Source: DATNBT01 sp964579765 (GTDB taxonomy: Bacteria > Acidobacteriota > Vicinamibacteria > Vicinamibacterales > CAVVIG01). From it: a stretch of DNA of 6,907 bases. The position numbers were made by a program, and so were the translations under genes. The notes under the pieces are model-generated. The model worked only from the letters and a program-made list of their open reading frames with translations, was not told the DNA's origin and did no database searches. Below are positions 1-5,642 of the stretch, one piece after another. Numbering within the stretch: the stretch's first letter is position 1; every line of letters begins with the position of its first letter. The stretch spans positions 1 through 6,907 of the forward strand of contig CAZOIK010000456.1 of the NCBI GenBank assembly GCA_964579765.1, in the 5' to 3' direction.

Positions 1-498
1 CCGCTCCTGACGCGCCGGGCCTGGCTCGGCCTCGCGTGGGGCGCGTTCTCGGCGGCCACGGCCGCGGCGCTCGCCGCCACGGGCCGGTTCATGTTCCCGA
101 ACGTGCTCAACGAGCCGCCGCAGCAGTTCAAGGCGGGGCTCCCGAGCGAGTACGGCTTCGGCGTGGACGAGCGCTGGAAGGACAAGTTCGGCATCTGGAT
201 CGTGAAGACCGCCGACGACGACATCCTCCACGAGGCCGGGTATTACGCGCTCATCGCGGTGTGCACGCATCTGGGCTGCACGCCGAACTGGCTCGCGGCG
301 GAAAACAAGTTCAAGTGCCCGTGTCACGGCAGCGGCTATCACATGAGCGGCGTGAACTTCGAAGGCCCGACGCCGCGTCCGCTGGAGCGCGCGCGCATCG
401 TGCTCGCCGACGACGGACAGATCCTGGTGGACAAGAGCCGTCACTTCCAGGAAGAACTCGGGCAGTGGACGGATCCGGAAGCGTTTCTGAAGGCGTAG
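1..498 (+). CDS. Rieske 2Fe-2S protein of a cytochrome bc/b6f-type complex (5' partial)
   Basis: This is the Rieske subunit, which takes an electron from quinol at the Qo site and passes it to the cytochrome c subunit on the periplasmic side. Frame 1 is open from the first base, so the true start lies upstream. The visible N-terminus has a twin-arginine-like TRRAWLGLA followed by one hydrophobic helix (window codons about 8-28), as expected for a Tat-exported, membrane-anchored Rieske protein. The cluster-binding boxes are CTHLGC (codons 88-93) and CPCHGSGY (codons 106-113). By family knowledge Cys88, His90, Cys106 and His109 bind the cluster and Cys93/Cys108 form the disulfide. The Pro-rich loop GPTPRPL follows at codons 122-128. 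The soluble domain is complete and only a short N-terminal piece seems missing. It is the first visible gene of the complex and is separated from cytochrome b by 133 bases of repeats. An internal ATG at 91 would remove the anchor and is not the start. Confidence 0.95.
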   Translation, partial: PLLTRRAWLGLAWGAFSAATAAALAATGRFMFPNVLNEPPQQFKAGLPSEYGFGVDERWKDKFGIWIVKTADDDILHEAGYYALIAVCTHLGCTPNWLAAENKFKCPCHGSGYHMSGVNFEGPTPRPLERARIVLADDGQILVDKSRHFQEELGQWTDPEAFLKA

Positions 499-517
499 GC
501 TCGCACGTTCTGACTCG

Positions 518-541
518 GCAGGCCTGAAGGCCTGCACTACA
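518..541 (-). repeat. REP-like palindrome, copy 1
   Basis: The core GCAGGCCT-GA-AGGCCTGC (518-535) is a perfect hairpin, with 8-nt arms and GA between them. The flank ACTACA (536-541) is the reverse complement of the TGTAGT flank of copy 2, so this copy is inverted. Read on the minus strand it matches copy 2 at 22 of 24 positions. The two differences lie opposite each other in the stem, one G-C pair against one A-T pair, which keeps the hairpin intact. Confidence 0.85.
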
Positions 542-560
542 ACCGTTGCGCTCCAGACTG

Positions 561-584
561 TGTAGTGCAGACCTTCAGGTCTGC
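561..584 (+). repeat. REP-like palindrome, copy 2
   Basis: The flank TGTAGT (561-566) is followed by the perfect hairpin GCAGACCT-TC-AGGTCTGC (567-584). It lies head to head with copy 1, with a 19-base spacer (542-560), so 518-541 and 561-584 could also form one long imperfect stem. That arrangement resembles REPIN/BIME elements, meaning two inverted REP units. Confidence 0.85.
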
Positions 585-595
585 GAAGAACCGAA

Positions 596-619
596 TGGAG
601 TGCAGACCGCAAGGTCTGC
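596..619 (+). repeat. REP-like palindrome, copy 3, beside a ribosome binding site
   Basis: The flank TGGAGT (596-601, one mismatch to TGTAGT) is followed by the hairpin GCAGACC-GCAA-GGTCTGC (602-619). The stem is a perfect 7 bp and the loop GCAA is of the stable GNRA type in RNA. It is in the same orientation as copy 2. The stem ends one base before the GGAGGG ribosome binding site of cytochrome b, so in mRNA it would sit directly against the initiation region. Confidence 0.85.
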
Positions 620-620
620 C

Positions 621-626
621 GGAGGG
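621..626 (+). promoter_or_regulatory. Ribosome binding site of the cytochrome b gene
   Basis: GGAGGG lies 5 bases before the GTG at 632. This strong Shine-Dalgarno decides for the GTG start and therefore for the N-terminal extra helix. Any internal ATG start would lose it. Confidence 0.85.
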
Positions 627-631
627 AAGCA

Positions 632-1618
632 GTGACCGATCTGGTTTTCGTGTTGGCGGTGACCGTGCCGCTGGGGCTGGCGCTCGTGATCGGCGTGGTC
701 ATGGCGATCATGGGCATCGCGAATGAAATCCGCGCCATGCGCGCGCGGCCCGCGATGACGGCGGCTGTCGGCGCCGGCGCGGCGGTGGCCGTCGCAGCCG
801 GACCCGGGGGCGCTGTCAAGGTCGCACCGAAGGAGAGCAAGGCGACCGAATTCTGGAACTGGCTGACCGAGACGCAGGTCTGGAAGTCGGTCTTCCGGCA
901 TGACCGGCCCAACACCGACCGCACGCGCGTCCTCGTGATGCTGTCGAACATCTTCCTGCACCTGCATCCGGTGCGCATCCGCAAGTCGGGCGTGAAGCTG
1001 CGCTACACGTGGTGCATGGGCGGCTTGAGCTTCTTCCTCTTCCTCGTCCTCACCTTCACCGGCCTGCTGCTGATGTTCTACTACCGGCCGACGCTCGAGT
1101 ACGCCTACAGCGACATCGTTGGCCTGCGCGAGCACGTGCCGCTCGGCATCATGCGCGAGATGCACCGGTGGGGCGCCCATGCGATGGTCATCACCGTGTG
1201 GCTGCACATGTTCCGCGTGTTCATGACCGGCTCGTACAAACCACCGCGCGAGTTCAACTGGTCGGTCGGCGTGATCATGCTCGTGCTCACGCTGCTGCTC
1301 TCGTTCACCGGGTACCTGCTGCCCTGGGATCAGCTCGCCATCTGGGCCATCACGGTCGGATCGGGTATGGCGCGCGCGACGCCGTTCCTCGGGCACGAGG
1401 GCCCCGGCGCGTCGCTGCTGAACCTGGGCGGCGTCCCGCTGGTCCACGCCGCCGACGATGCGCGGTTCGCGCTGCTCGGCGGCACGTTCGTCGGCGAGGG
1501 CGCGCTGCTACGGTTCTACGTGCTGCACTGCGTCGGGCTGCCGCTGGGCATCGCCGTGCTGATGGCCGTCCACTTCTGGCGCGTCCGCAAGGACGGCGGC
1601 ATCAGCGGTCCGCTCTAA
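632..1618 (+). CDS. Cytochrome b, b6-type N-terminal half (petB/qcrB-like) with extra N-terminal helix
   Basis: This is the diheme quinol-oxidising membrane subunit of the Rieske/cytochrome b complex. The 328-residue protein begins at GTG behind a strong ribosome binding site. Residues 3-29 form an extra hydrophobic helix, followed by an Ala/Gly-rich linker (about 41-66) that ordinary cytochrome b6 (about 215 aa) lacks. The cytochrome b core starts near residue 72. The heme ligands are His178 and His192 in helix B, and His299 and His314 in helix D. The 15-residue step in helix D is the b6-type spacing (14 in mitochondrial-type cytochrome b). PWDQ is at 231-234 and the b6-like ending GGISGPL is present. 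Cys128, in WCMGG, sits 22 residues before the YYRPT motif exactly as Cys35 of cytochrome b6 does, so a covalent heme ci is likely. The loop between helices C and D is 20 residues longer than in b6. The C-terminal half is the next gene, 12 bases on. Confidence 0.95.
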   Translation: MTDLVFVLAVTVPLGLALVIGVVMAIMGIANEIRAMRARPAMTAAVGAGAAVAVAAGPGGAVKVAPKESKATEFWNWLTETQVWKSVFRHDRPNTDRTRVLVMLSNIFLHLHPVRIRKSGVKLRYTWCMGGLSFFLFLVLTFTGLLLMFYYRPTLEYAYSDIVGLREHVPLGIMREMHRWGAHAMVITVWLHMFRVFMTGSYKPPREFNWSVGVIMLVLTLLLSFTGYLLPWDQLAIWAITVGSGMARATPFLGHEGPGASLLNLGGVPLVHAADDARFALLGGTFVGEGALLRFYVLHCVGLPLGIAVLMAVHFWRVRKDGGISGPL

Positions 1619-1623
1619 AGAGG
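1617..1623 (+). promoter_or_regulatory. Ribosome binding site of the subunit IV-like gene
   Basis: AAAGAGG overlaps the TAA stop of cytochrome b (1616-1618) and lies 7 bases before the ATG at 1631. The overlap indicates translation coupled to the upstream gene. Confidence 0.7.
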
Positions 1624-1630
1624 TTCATCG

Positions 1631-2707
1631 ATGGGCTTCATTAAAGGGATCATCAACGCCCTCACCGCGCCCCAGCTGTTCTTCGGGCTGGCGGTCGTCG
1701 CGCTCTTCCTGGTCATCTGGAAGCGCGAGAAGGTCGCCTCCAACGCCGTCGGCTTCGGGACGCTCGGGCTGCTGCTGGTGTTCTTCGTCTTCGGCACCTT
1801 CGACCCGAACTTCCGGCTCATCGTCACCAAGCCGGACAACGTGCCGATCGTCGGCCTCATCTTCCTGCTCGTGTTCTTCGTCTGGTACTCGATTCGCGAG
1901 GCGGTCCTGAACGATCGGCGCATCACGGCGGGCGTCGGGCCGATCGAGAAGGAGGAGTCGGACCGCGTGTGGGTGTGGCCCGACCTCGTCTACACCGAGC
2001 TCATCTCGCTCATCCTCTGCTCGGTCGTGCTCATCGTCTGGTCGATCCTGCTGAAGGCGCCGCTCGAGCAGCCGGCCAACCCGGCGAACACGCCGAACCC
2101 GTCGAAGGCGCCGTGGTACTTCCTGGGCCTCCAGGAAATGCTGGTGTACTTCGATCCGTGGCTCGCGGGCGTTGTGCTGCCCGGGCTGATCATCGTCGGC
2201 CTCATCGCGATTCCGTACATCGACAAGAACCCGAAGGGCAACGGCTACTACACGTTCAAAGAGCGCAAGGCGGAGATCTCGATCTTCCTGTTCGGCTTCG
2301 TCGTGCTGTGGTGCTCGCTCATCGTGCTCGGCACGTTCCTGCGGGGACCGAACTGGAACTTCTTCGGGCCGTTCGAATTCTGGGACGTCCACAAGCTCGA
2401 GGCGCTGACCAACGTCGATCTCTCGGAATACGTGTGGGTGCGCTGGCTGCACACCGGCATGCCGTCGTTCTGGCTCATACGAGAACTACCAGGCATCCTG
2501 GTGGTGTTGTTCTACGTGTTCGCGCTGCCGGTGATCCTCTCGAAAAACCTCTTCAAGCGGTACTACGAGAAGCTCGGTCCGCCGCGCTACTACGTCGGCG
2601 CGTTCCTGTTCCTGATCATGATGTCGCTGCCGATCAAGATGCTGTCGCGGTGGCTGTTCAACCTGAAATACATCGTCCATATCGGCGAATATTTCTTCAA
2701 CATCTGA
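1631..2707 (+). CDS. Enlarged cytochrome b C-terminal half (subunit IV/petD-like)
   Basis: This is the C-terminal half of the split cytochrome b, which forms one side of the quinol-oxidation (Qo) site. At 358 residues it is over twice the length of b6f subunit IV (about 160 aa). The core (about residues 116-245) matches subunit IV in order: WPDL, a helix (121-141), a Pro-rich loop, the Qo motif, then two helices (177-196, 214-236). The Qo PEWY motif reads A160-P161-W162-Y163, so its conserved glutamate is absent. Glu169 follows in the same segment (GLQEML). The first 115 residues add three predicted helices (11-30, 41-58, 70-88). The last 110 residues add two more (286-305, 319-339) and an aromatic/basic tail. 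It has no heme-binding motif. Its ribosome binding site overlaps the cytochrome b stop, and the next gene starts 3 bases after its TGA. The family assignment is firm; the roles of both extensions are unknown to me. Confidence 0.9.
   Translation: MGFIKGIINALTAPQLFFGLAVVALFLVIWKREKVASNAVGFGTLGLLLVFFVFGTFDPNFRLIVTKPDNVPIVGLIFLLVFFVWYSIREAVLNDRRITAGVGPIEKEESDRVWVWPDLVYTELISLILCSVVLIVWSILLKAPLEQPANPANTPNPSKAPWYFLGLQEMLVYFDPWLAGVVLPGLIIVGLIAIPYIDKNPKGNGYYTFKERKAEISIFLFGFVVLWCSLIVLGTFLRGPNWNFFGPFEFWDVHKLEALTNVDLSEYVWVRWLHTGMPSFWLIRELPGILVVLFYVFALPVILSKNLFKRYYEKLGPPRYYVGAFLFLIMMSLPIKMLSRWLFNLKYIVHIGEYFFNI
2488..2502 (+). other. Small hairpin with rare-codon cluster inside the subunit IV-like gene
   Basis: ACCAGG-CAT-CCTGGT (2488-2502) is a perfect 6-bp palindrome inside the coding region. 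It overlaps a run of codons that are unusual for this gene: ATA, CGA, CTA and CCA occur within codons 283-287, where its neighbours prefer ATC, CGC, CTG/CTC and CCG. It lies just before the last membrane helices. It may mark a translational slow-down or a local exchange, or may be chance. Confidence 0.35.
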
Positions 2708-2710
2708 CCT

Positions 2711-5560
2711 ATGGCTGAAAAGAAGGGTGTCGGGCACGCGTACAACATCGACTTCCTGAACGTCGTCTTCGCGGCGTCGAGCATCTTCCTGCTGCTCTCG
2801 ACCGTGTGGATGGTGTGGGACGATTACGATCGCGACTGGAAGAACACCCAGCGGCGCTTCGCGCAGTTGCAGTTCGACGTGACGCGCGCGCAGTACCGCG
2901 CGGCGGCGCGGTCGGTGGATCGCGGCAAGATGCAGACGCTGCAGGCGCAGCTCAAGGCGGCCGAACAGAACGCCAGGGCGAACCAGAAGCAGATCGACGC
3001 GCTGCAGAGCAAGCTCGACGACGTCAACATCCGGCTCGATCGCGCGTCGCGCGACTATCAGTACGCCAAGGCGACCTACGATCACGACCGCTACGACTTC
3101 GAATCGGCGCGGGCCGCCGGGCTCTCGAGCGCGCCGAAGAAGGGCGAGCTCCAGGCCGACGACGCGAAGAAGCTGCACGAGCTCGACCTGCAGGTCCAGT
3201 CGCTGACCGCGGATCGCAACGGCGTGCAGAAGGACCTGTCGCAGTACACCGGCTCCATCGGCACCATCCAGAAGCAGATGGAGGACATGCGCGCGGAGCA
3301 GGTGCGGCTGCGCAAGGTGGCCGAGGCGCAGGCGCCGAGCTACGAGAAGGACTTCTTCCTCAACGCGCCGCTGCTCGACTTCATGGCGCCGACGATCAAG
3401 ATCCAGCAGATCATTCTGTCGGACGTCGTCGACGACGTGAACTTCAAGACGGTGCCGAAGACGGACCGGTGCACGACCTGCCATCTCGGGATCGACAAGA
3501 AGGGCTTCGAGAAATATCCGCAGCCGTTCACGACGCACCCGAACCTCGACGCGTACCTCGGCAGCAAGTCGCCGCATCCGATCGAGAAGATCGGCTGCAC
3601 GGTCTGCCACGAGGGCGAAGGCGCGTCGGTCAGCTTCAACGCCGCGTCGCACACGCCGACCGGCGAGAAGCAGAAGGCCGCGTGGGAGAAGACGTACGGC
3701 TGGGAAGAGCCGCACGAGTGGGACTACCCGATGCTCCCGACGAAGATGACGGAGGCGTCGTGCGAGAAGTGCCATCGGCAGGAGATCTACGTGCCGAACG
3801 CGCCCGCGTTGAACGTGGCGTACGCCACCTTCGAGCGCGCCGGCTGCTACGCGTGCCATAAGACGAAGGGCGTCGAGGACGTCAAGAAGCCTGGGCCGAT
3901 CCTCACCAAGGTCGCCTCGAAGCTGACGAAGGACTGGGTCAAGACCTGGATCCGCGACCCGCGCGCGGTCAAGCAGACCACGTGGATGCCGCGCATCTGG
4001 TACAACTCGAACTCCAGCTCGCCGCAGGACGCGGTCCGCAACGAAGTCGAGATCAACGCGGTCGTCGACTACCTGTTCGCCAACAGCGAGCCGTTCGAGC
4101 CCGAGGTGAAGAATCCTCCGCACGGCGACGCGAAGGCCGGCGAGAAGATCGTCAAGTCGATCGGGTGCCAGGGCTGCCACGTCGTCGGCGAGGGATCGCG
4201 TGAGGTGGCCGGGCCGCACCGCACGTTCGGCCAGCCGCTCGAGAACATCGGCAACAAGACGACCTACGAGTGGGTGTTCGACTGGGTGCGCAATCCGAAG
4301 CACTACAACCCGAAGACCTACATGCCGAACCTGCGGCTGTCCGATCAGCAGGCGGCCGACGTGGCGACGTATCTGATGACGCTGAAGCAGTCCGGCGGCG
4401 AAGCGCCCAAGGCGACCTACACGCAGAAGGACGTCGACGACACGCTGCTCGACTACTACAACGCGCTGATGCCGGCCGAGGAGGCCAAGGCGGCGGTCGC
4501 GAAGCTGGGTCCCGAGCAGAAGCAGCTCGATCTCGGGCAGAAGGTCATCAACCGGTACGGCTGCTTCAGCTGCCACGACATCAAGGGCTTCGAGAAGACA
4601 CAGCCGATCGGCACGGATCTCTCTGAAGAGGGCAGCAAGCTCGTCACGCGGCTCGACTTCGGGTTTGTCGAGGACATTCCGCACACGTCCAAGATCGCGT
4701 GGTTCAACCGCAAGCTGCACGACCCGCGCGCCTTCGACAAGGGCCGCGTGCTGCAGCCGCTCGACAAGCTGCGGATGCCCAACTTCGGCCTCTCGGACGT
4801 GGAGGCCGAGCGGCTGCTCACGGCGATCATGAGCTTCCAGCGCCAGACCCAGCCGCCGGCCGCGCTGCCGGTGCGCGATGCGCGCGCCGATTACACGGTC
4901 GCCGGCCGCACGATCGTCCACCGCCGCAACTGCGTCGGCTGTCACATCATCGAAGACGACGGTGGCGACTTCCTGAAGCTCGTGTCCGATTCGTCGCTCG
5001 GGCCGCCGCGGCTGACGCCGGAAGGCGTGCGCGTGCAGCCCGACTGGCTCTACGCGTTCCTGCGCGGGCCGATCCAGATCCGTCCGTGGATCGACGTGCG
5101 CATGCCCACGTTCGGCCTCGACGACCAGAACCTGAACGGCGTCATCCACTACTTCCAGGCCGTGTCGAACAACCTGGAGCAGTTCCGCACGTATGACGTC
5201 GCGGCCGCGGACGATCCGGCGGGGAAGGCGCTGTTCGAGAAGCTGCAGTGCCAGAAGTGCCACGTGCTCGGCGCGATCCCGAAGGATCAGCCGACGGCGA
5301 ACCTCGCGCCCGATCTGCGCATGGTCCACGAGCGGCTCAACCCCGACTGGCTGCTGCCATGGCTGAAGAACCCGGCGTCGTTCCTGCCGGGCACGCGCAT
5401 GACGCAGTTCTGGCCCGACTACCCGAAGTCGCCGTATCCCGAGATGGGCGGCGACGCCGACAAACAGATGCGCGCGATCATCGCGCACCTCGAGTCGCTG
5501 CGCGGCGGGCCGTCGCCGAAGAAGGGCGCCGCGCCGAGCGGCACGGTCGCCACGAACTGA
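2711..5560 (+). CDS. Membrane-anchored octaheme cytochrome c with coiled-coil stalk, c subunit of the bc complex
   Basis: This 949-residue subunit probably accepts electrons from the Rieske protein and carries them outward in place of cytochrome c1/f. A short basic N-terminus precedes one membrane helix (about residues 15-36), placing the rest in the periplasm. Residues about 43-135 and 148-208 are rich in Gln, Lys, Glu, Ala and Leu with heptad-like spacing and read as a long coiled coil or helical hairpin. Eight CXXCH heme sites follow, with first cysteines at 254, 296, 351, 379, 486, 618, 741 and 847. The first three lie in a His-rich region with no clear Met ligand. The last five each begin a class-I-like cytochrome c unit with a downstream Met: 426 (WMPRIW), 538 (YMPNLRLSD), 689 (RMPNFGLSD), 798 (RMPTFGLDD) and 897 (RMTQF). 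The start is 3 bases after the upstream stop with no ribosome binding site, suggesting reinitiation. Membership of the complex rests on gene order and tight coupling. The partner accepting its electrons is not in the window. Confidence 0.93.
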   Translation: MAEKKGVGHAYNIDFLNVVFAASSIFLLLSTVWMVWDDYDRDWKNTQRRFAQLQFDVTRAQYRAAARSVDRGKMQTLQAQLKAAEQNARANQKQIDALQSKLDDVNIRLDRASRDYQYAKATYDHDRYDFESARAAGLSSAPKKGELQADDAKKLHELDLQVQSLTADRNGVQKDLSQYTGSIGTIQKQMEDMRAEQVRLRKVAEAQAPSYEKDFFLNAPLLDFMAPTIKIQQIILSDVVDDVNFKTVPKTDRCTTCHLGIDKKGFEKYPQPFTTHPNLDAYLGSKSPHPIEKIGCTVCHEGEGASVSFNAASHTPTGEKQKAAWEKTYGWEEPHEWDYPMLPTKMTEASCEKCHRQEIYVPNAPALNVAYATFERAGCYACHKTKGVEDVKKPGPILTKVASKLTKDWVKTWIRDPRAVKQTTWMPRIWYNSNSSSPQDAVRNEVEINAVVDYLFANSEPFEPEVKNPPHGDAKAGEKIVKSIGCQGCHVVGEGSREVAGPHRTFGQPLENIGNKTTYEWVFDWVRNPKHYNPKTYMPNLRLSDQQAADVATYLMTLKQSGGEAPKATYTQKDVDDTLLDYYNALMPAEEAKAAVAKLGPEQKQLDLGQKVINRYGCFSCHDIKGFEKTQPIGTDLSEEGSKLVTRLDFGFVEDIPHTSKIAWFNRKLHDPRAFDKGRVLQPLDKLRMPNFGLSDVEAERLLTAIMSFQRQTQPPAALPVRDARADYTVAGRTIVHRRNCVGCHIIEDDGGDFLKLVSDSSLGPPRLTPEGVRVQPDWLYAFLRGPIQIRPWIDVRMPTFGLDDQNLNGVIHYFQAVSNNLEQFRTYDVAAADDPAGKALFEKLQCQKCHVLGAIPKDQPTANLAPDLRMVHERLNPDWLLPWLKNPASFLPGTRMTQFWPDYPKSPYPEMGGDADKQMRAIIAHLESLRGGPSPKKGAAPSGTVATN

Positions 5561-5561
5561 C

Positions 5562-5601
5562 GCCGAATTGCAGGATTGCAGAAGGGCAGAATTGCAGGAT
5601 T
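5562..5601 (+). repeat. Tandem 8-bp array, left arm (5 units)
   Basis: Five consecutive octamers are seen: GCCGAATT, GCAGGATT, GCAGAAGG, GCAGAATT and GCAGGATT. The consensus is GCAGRATT, with the GCAG half almost invariant. The array starts 2 bases after the stop codon of the octaheme cytochrome. Confidence 0.8.
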
Positions 5602-5642
5602 GATTGTGGGACTGGGGCGAGGACTCCATCCTGCAATTCTGC
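5586..5642 (+). repeat. Inverted repeat formed by the two octamer arrays
   Basis: Bases 5586-5600 pair perfectly with 5628-5642 (15 bp), leaving a 27-base spacer (5601-5627) that contains G runs. The pairing can slip in 8-bp steps because both arms are tandem repeats. It could act as a transcript 3'-end structure, but there is no T tract after it, so it is not a standard intrinsic terminator. Confidence 0.7.

Larger units (their letters stand above)
499..631. other. Repeat-filled gap inside the bc operon
   Basis: These 133 bases separate the Rieske and cytochrome b genes, while the other gaps in the cluster are only 12 and 3 bases. No gene is visible here. The stretch holds three copies of one palindromic repeat (518-541 on the minus strand, 561-584 and 596-619 on the plus strand) and the ribosome binding site of cytochrome b. 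It looks like an intergenic region expanded by repeat insertion. The structures could also affect mRNA processing or translation of the downstream gene, but nothing in the sequence proves that. Confidence 0.8.

Noticed and set aside
91..93. ATG 91 as the Rieske start codon
   Set aside because: It would delete the twin-arginine-like motif and membrane anchor that are encoded in frame from base 1, and it has no ribosome binding site.
36..527. A plus-strand open frame overlapping the Rieske gene in another frame
   Set aside because: It is Arg/Ala/Gly-rich with no motif; the Rieske frame has both cluster-binding boxes.
518..619. The three palindromes as a CRISPR array
   Set aside because: The copies differ in orientation and loop sequence, spacers are short and unequal, the unit is only about 24 bases, and no cas gene is present.
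575..1447. A long minus-strand open frame opposite cytochrome b
   Set aside because: It is a His/Arg/Asp-rich shadow of the cytochrome b reading frame with no ribosome binding site or recognisable domain.
1625..2452. A long minus-strand open frame opposite the subunit IV-like gene
   Set aside because: Its highly charged, low-complexity composition is the mirror of hydrophobic codons on the coding strand.
5602..5627. G-quadruplex in the spacer of the octamer inverted repeat
   Set aside because: The G runs are too short and irregular, allowing at best a two-layer structure.
5586..5642. The inverted repeat as an intrinsic terminator of the bc operon
   Set aside because: The stem is long but the spacer is 27 bases and no T tract follows; it is kept as a structured repeat only.
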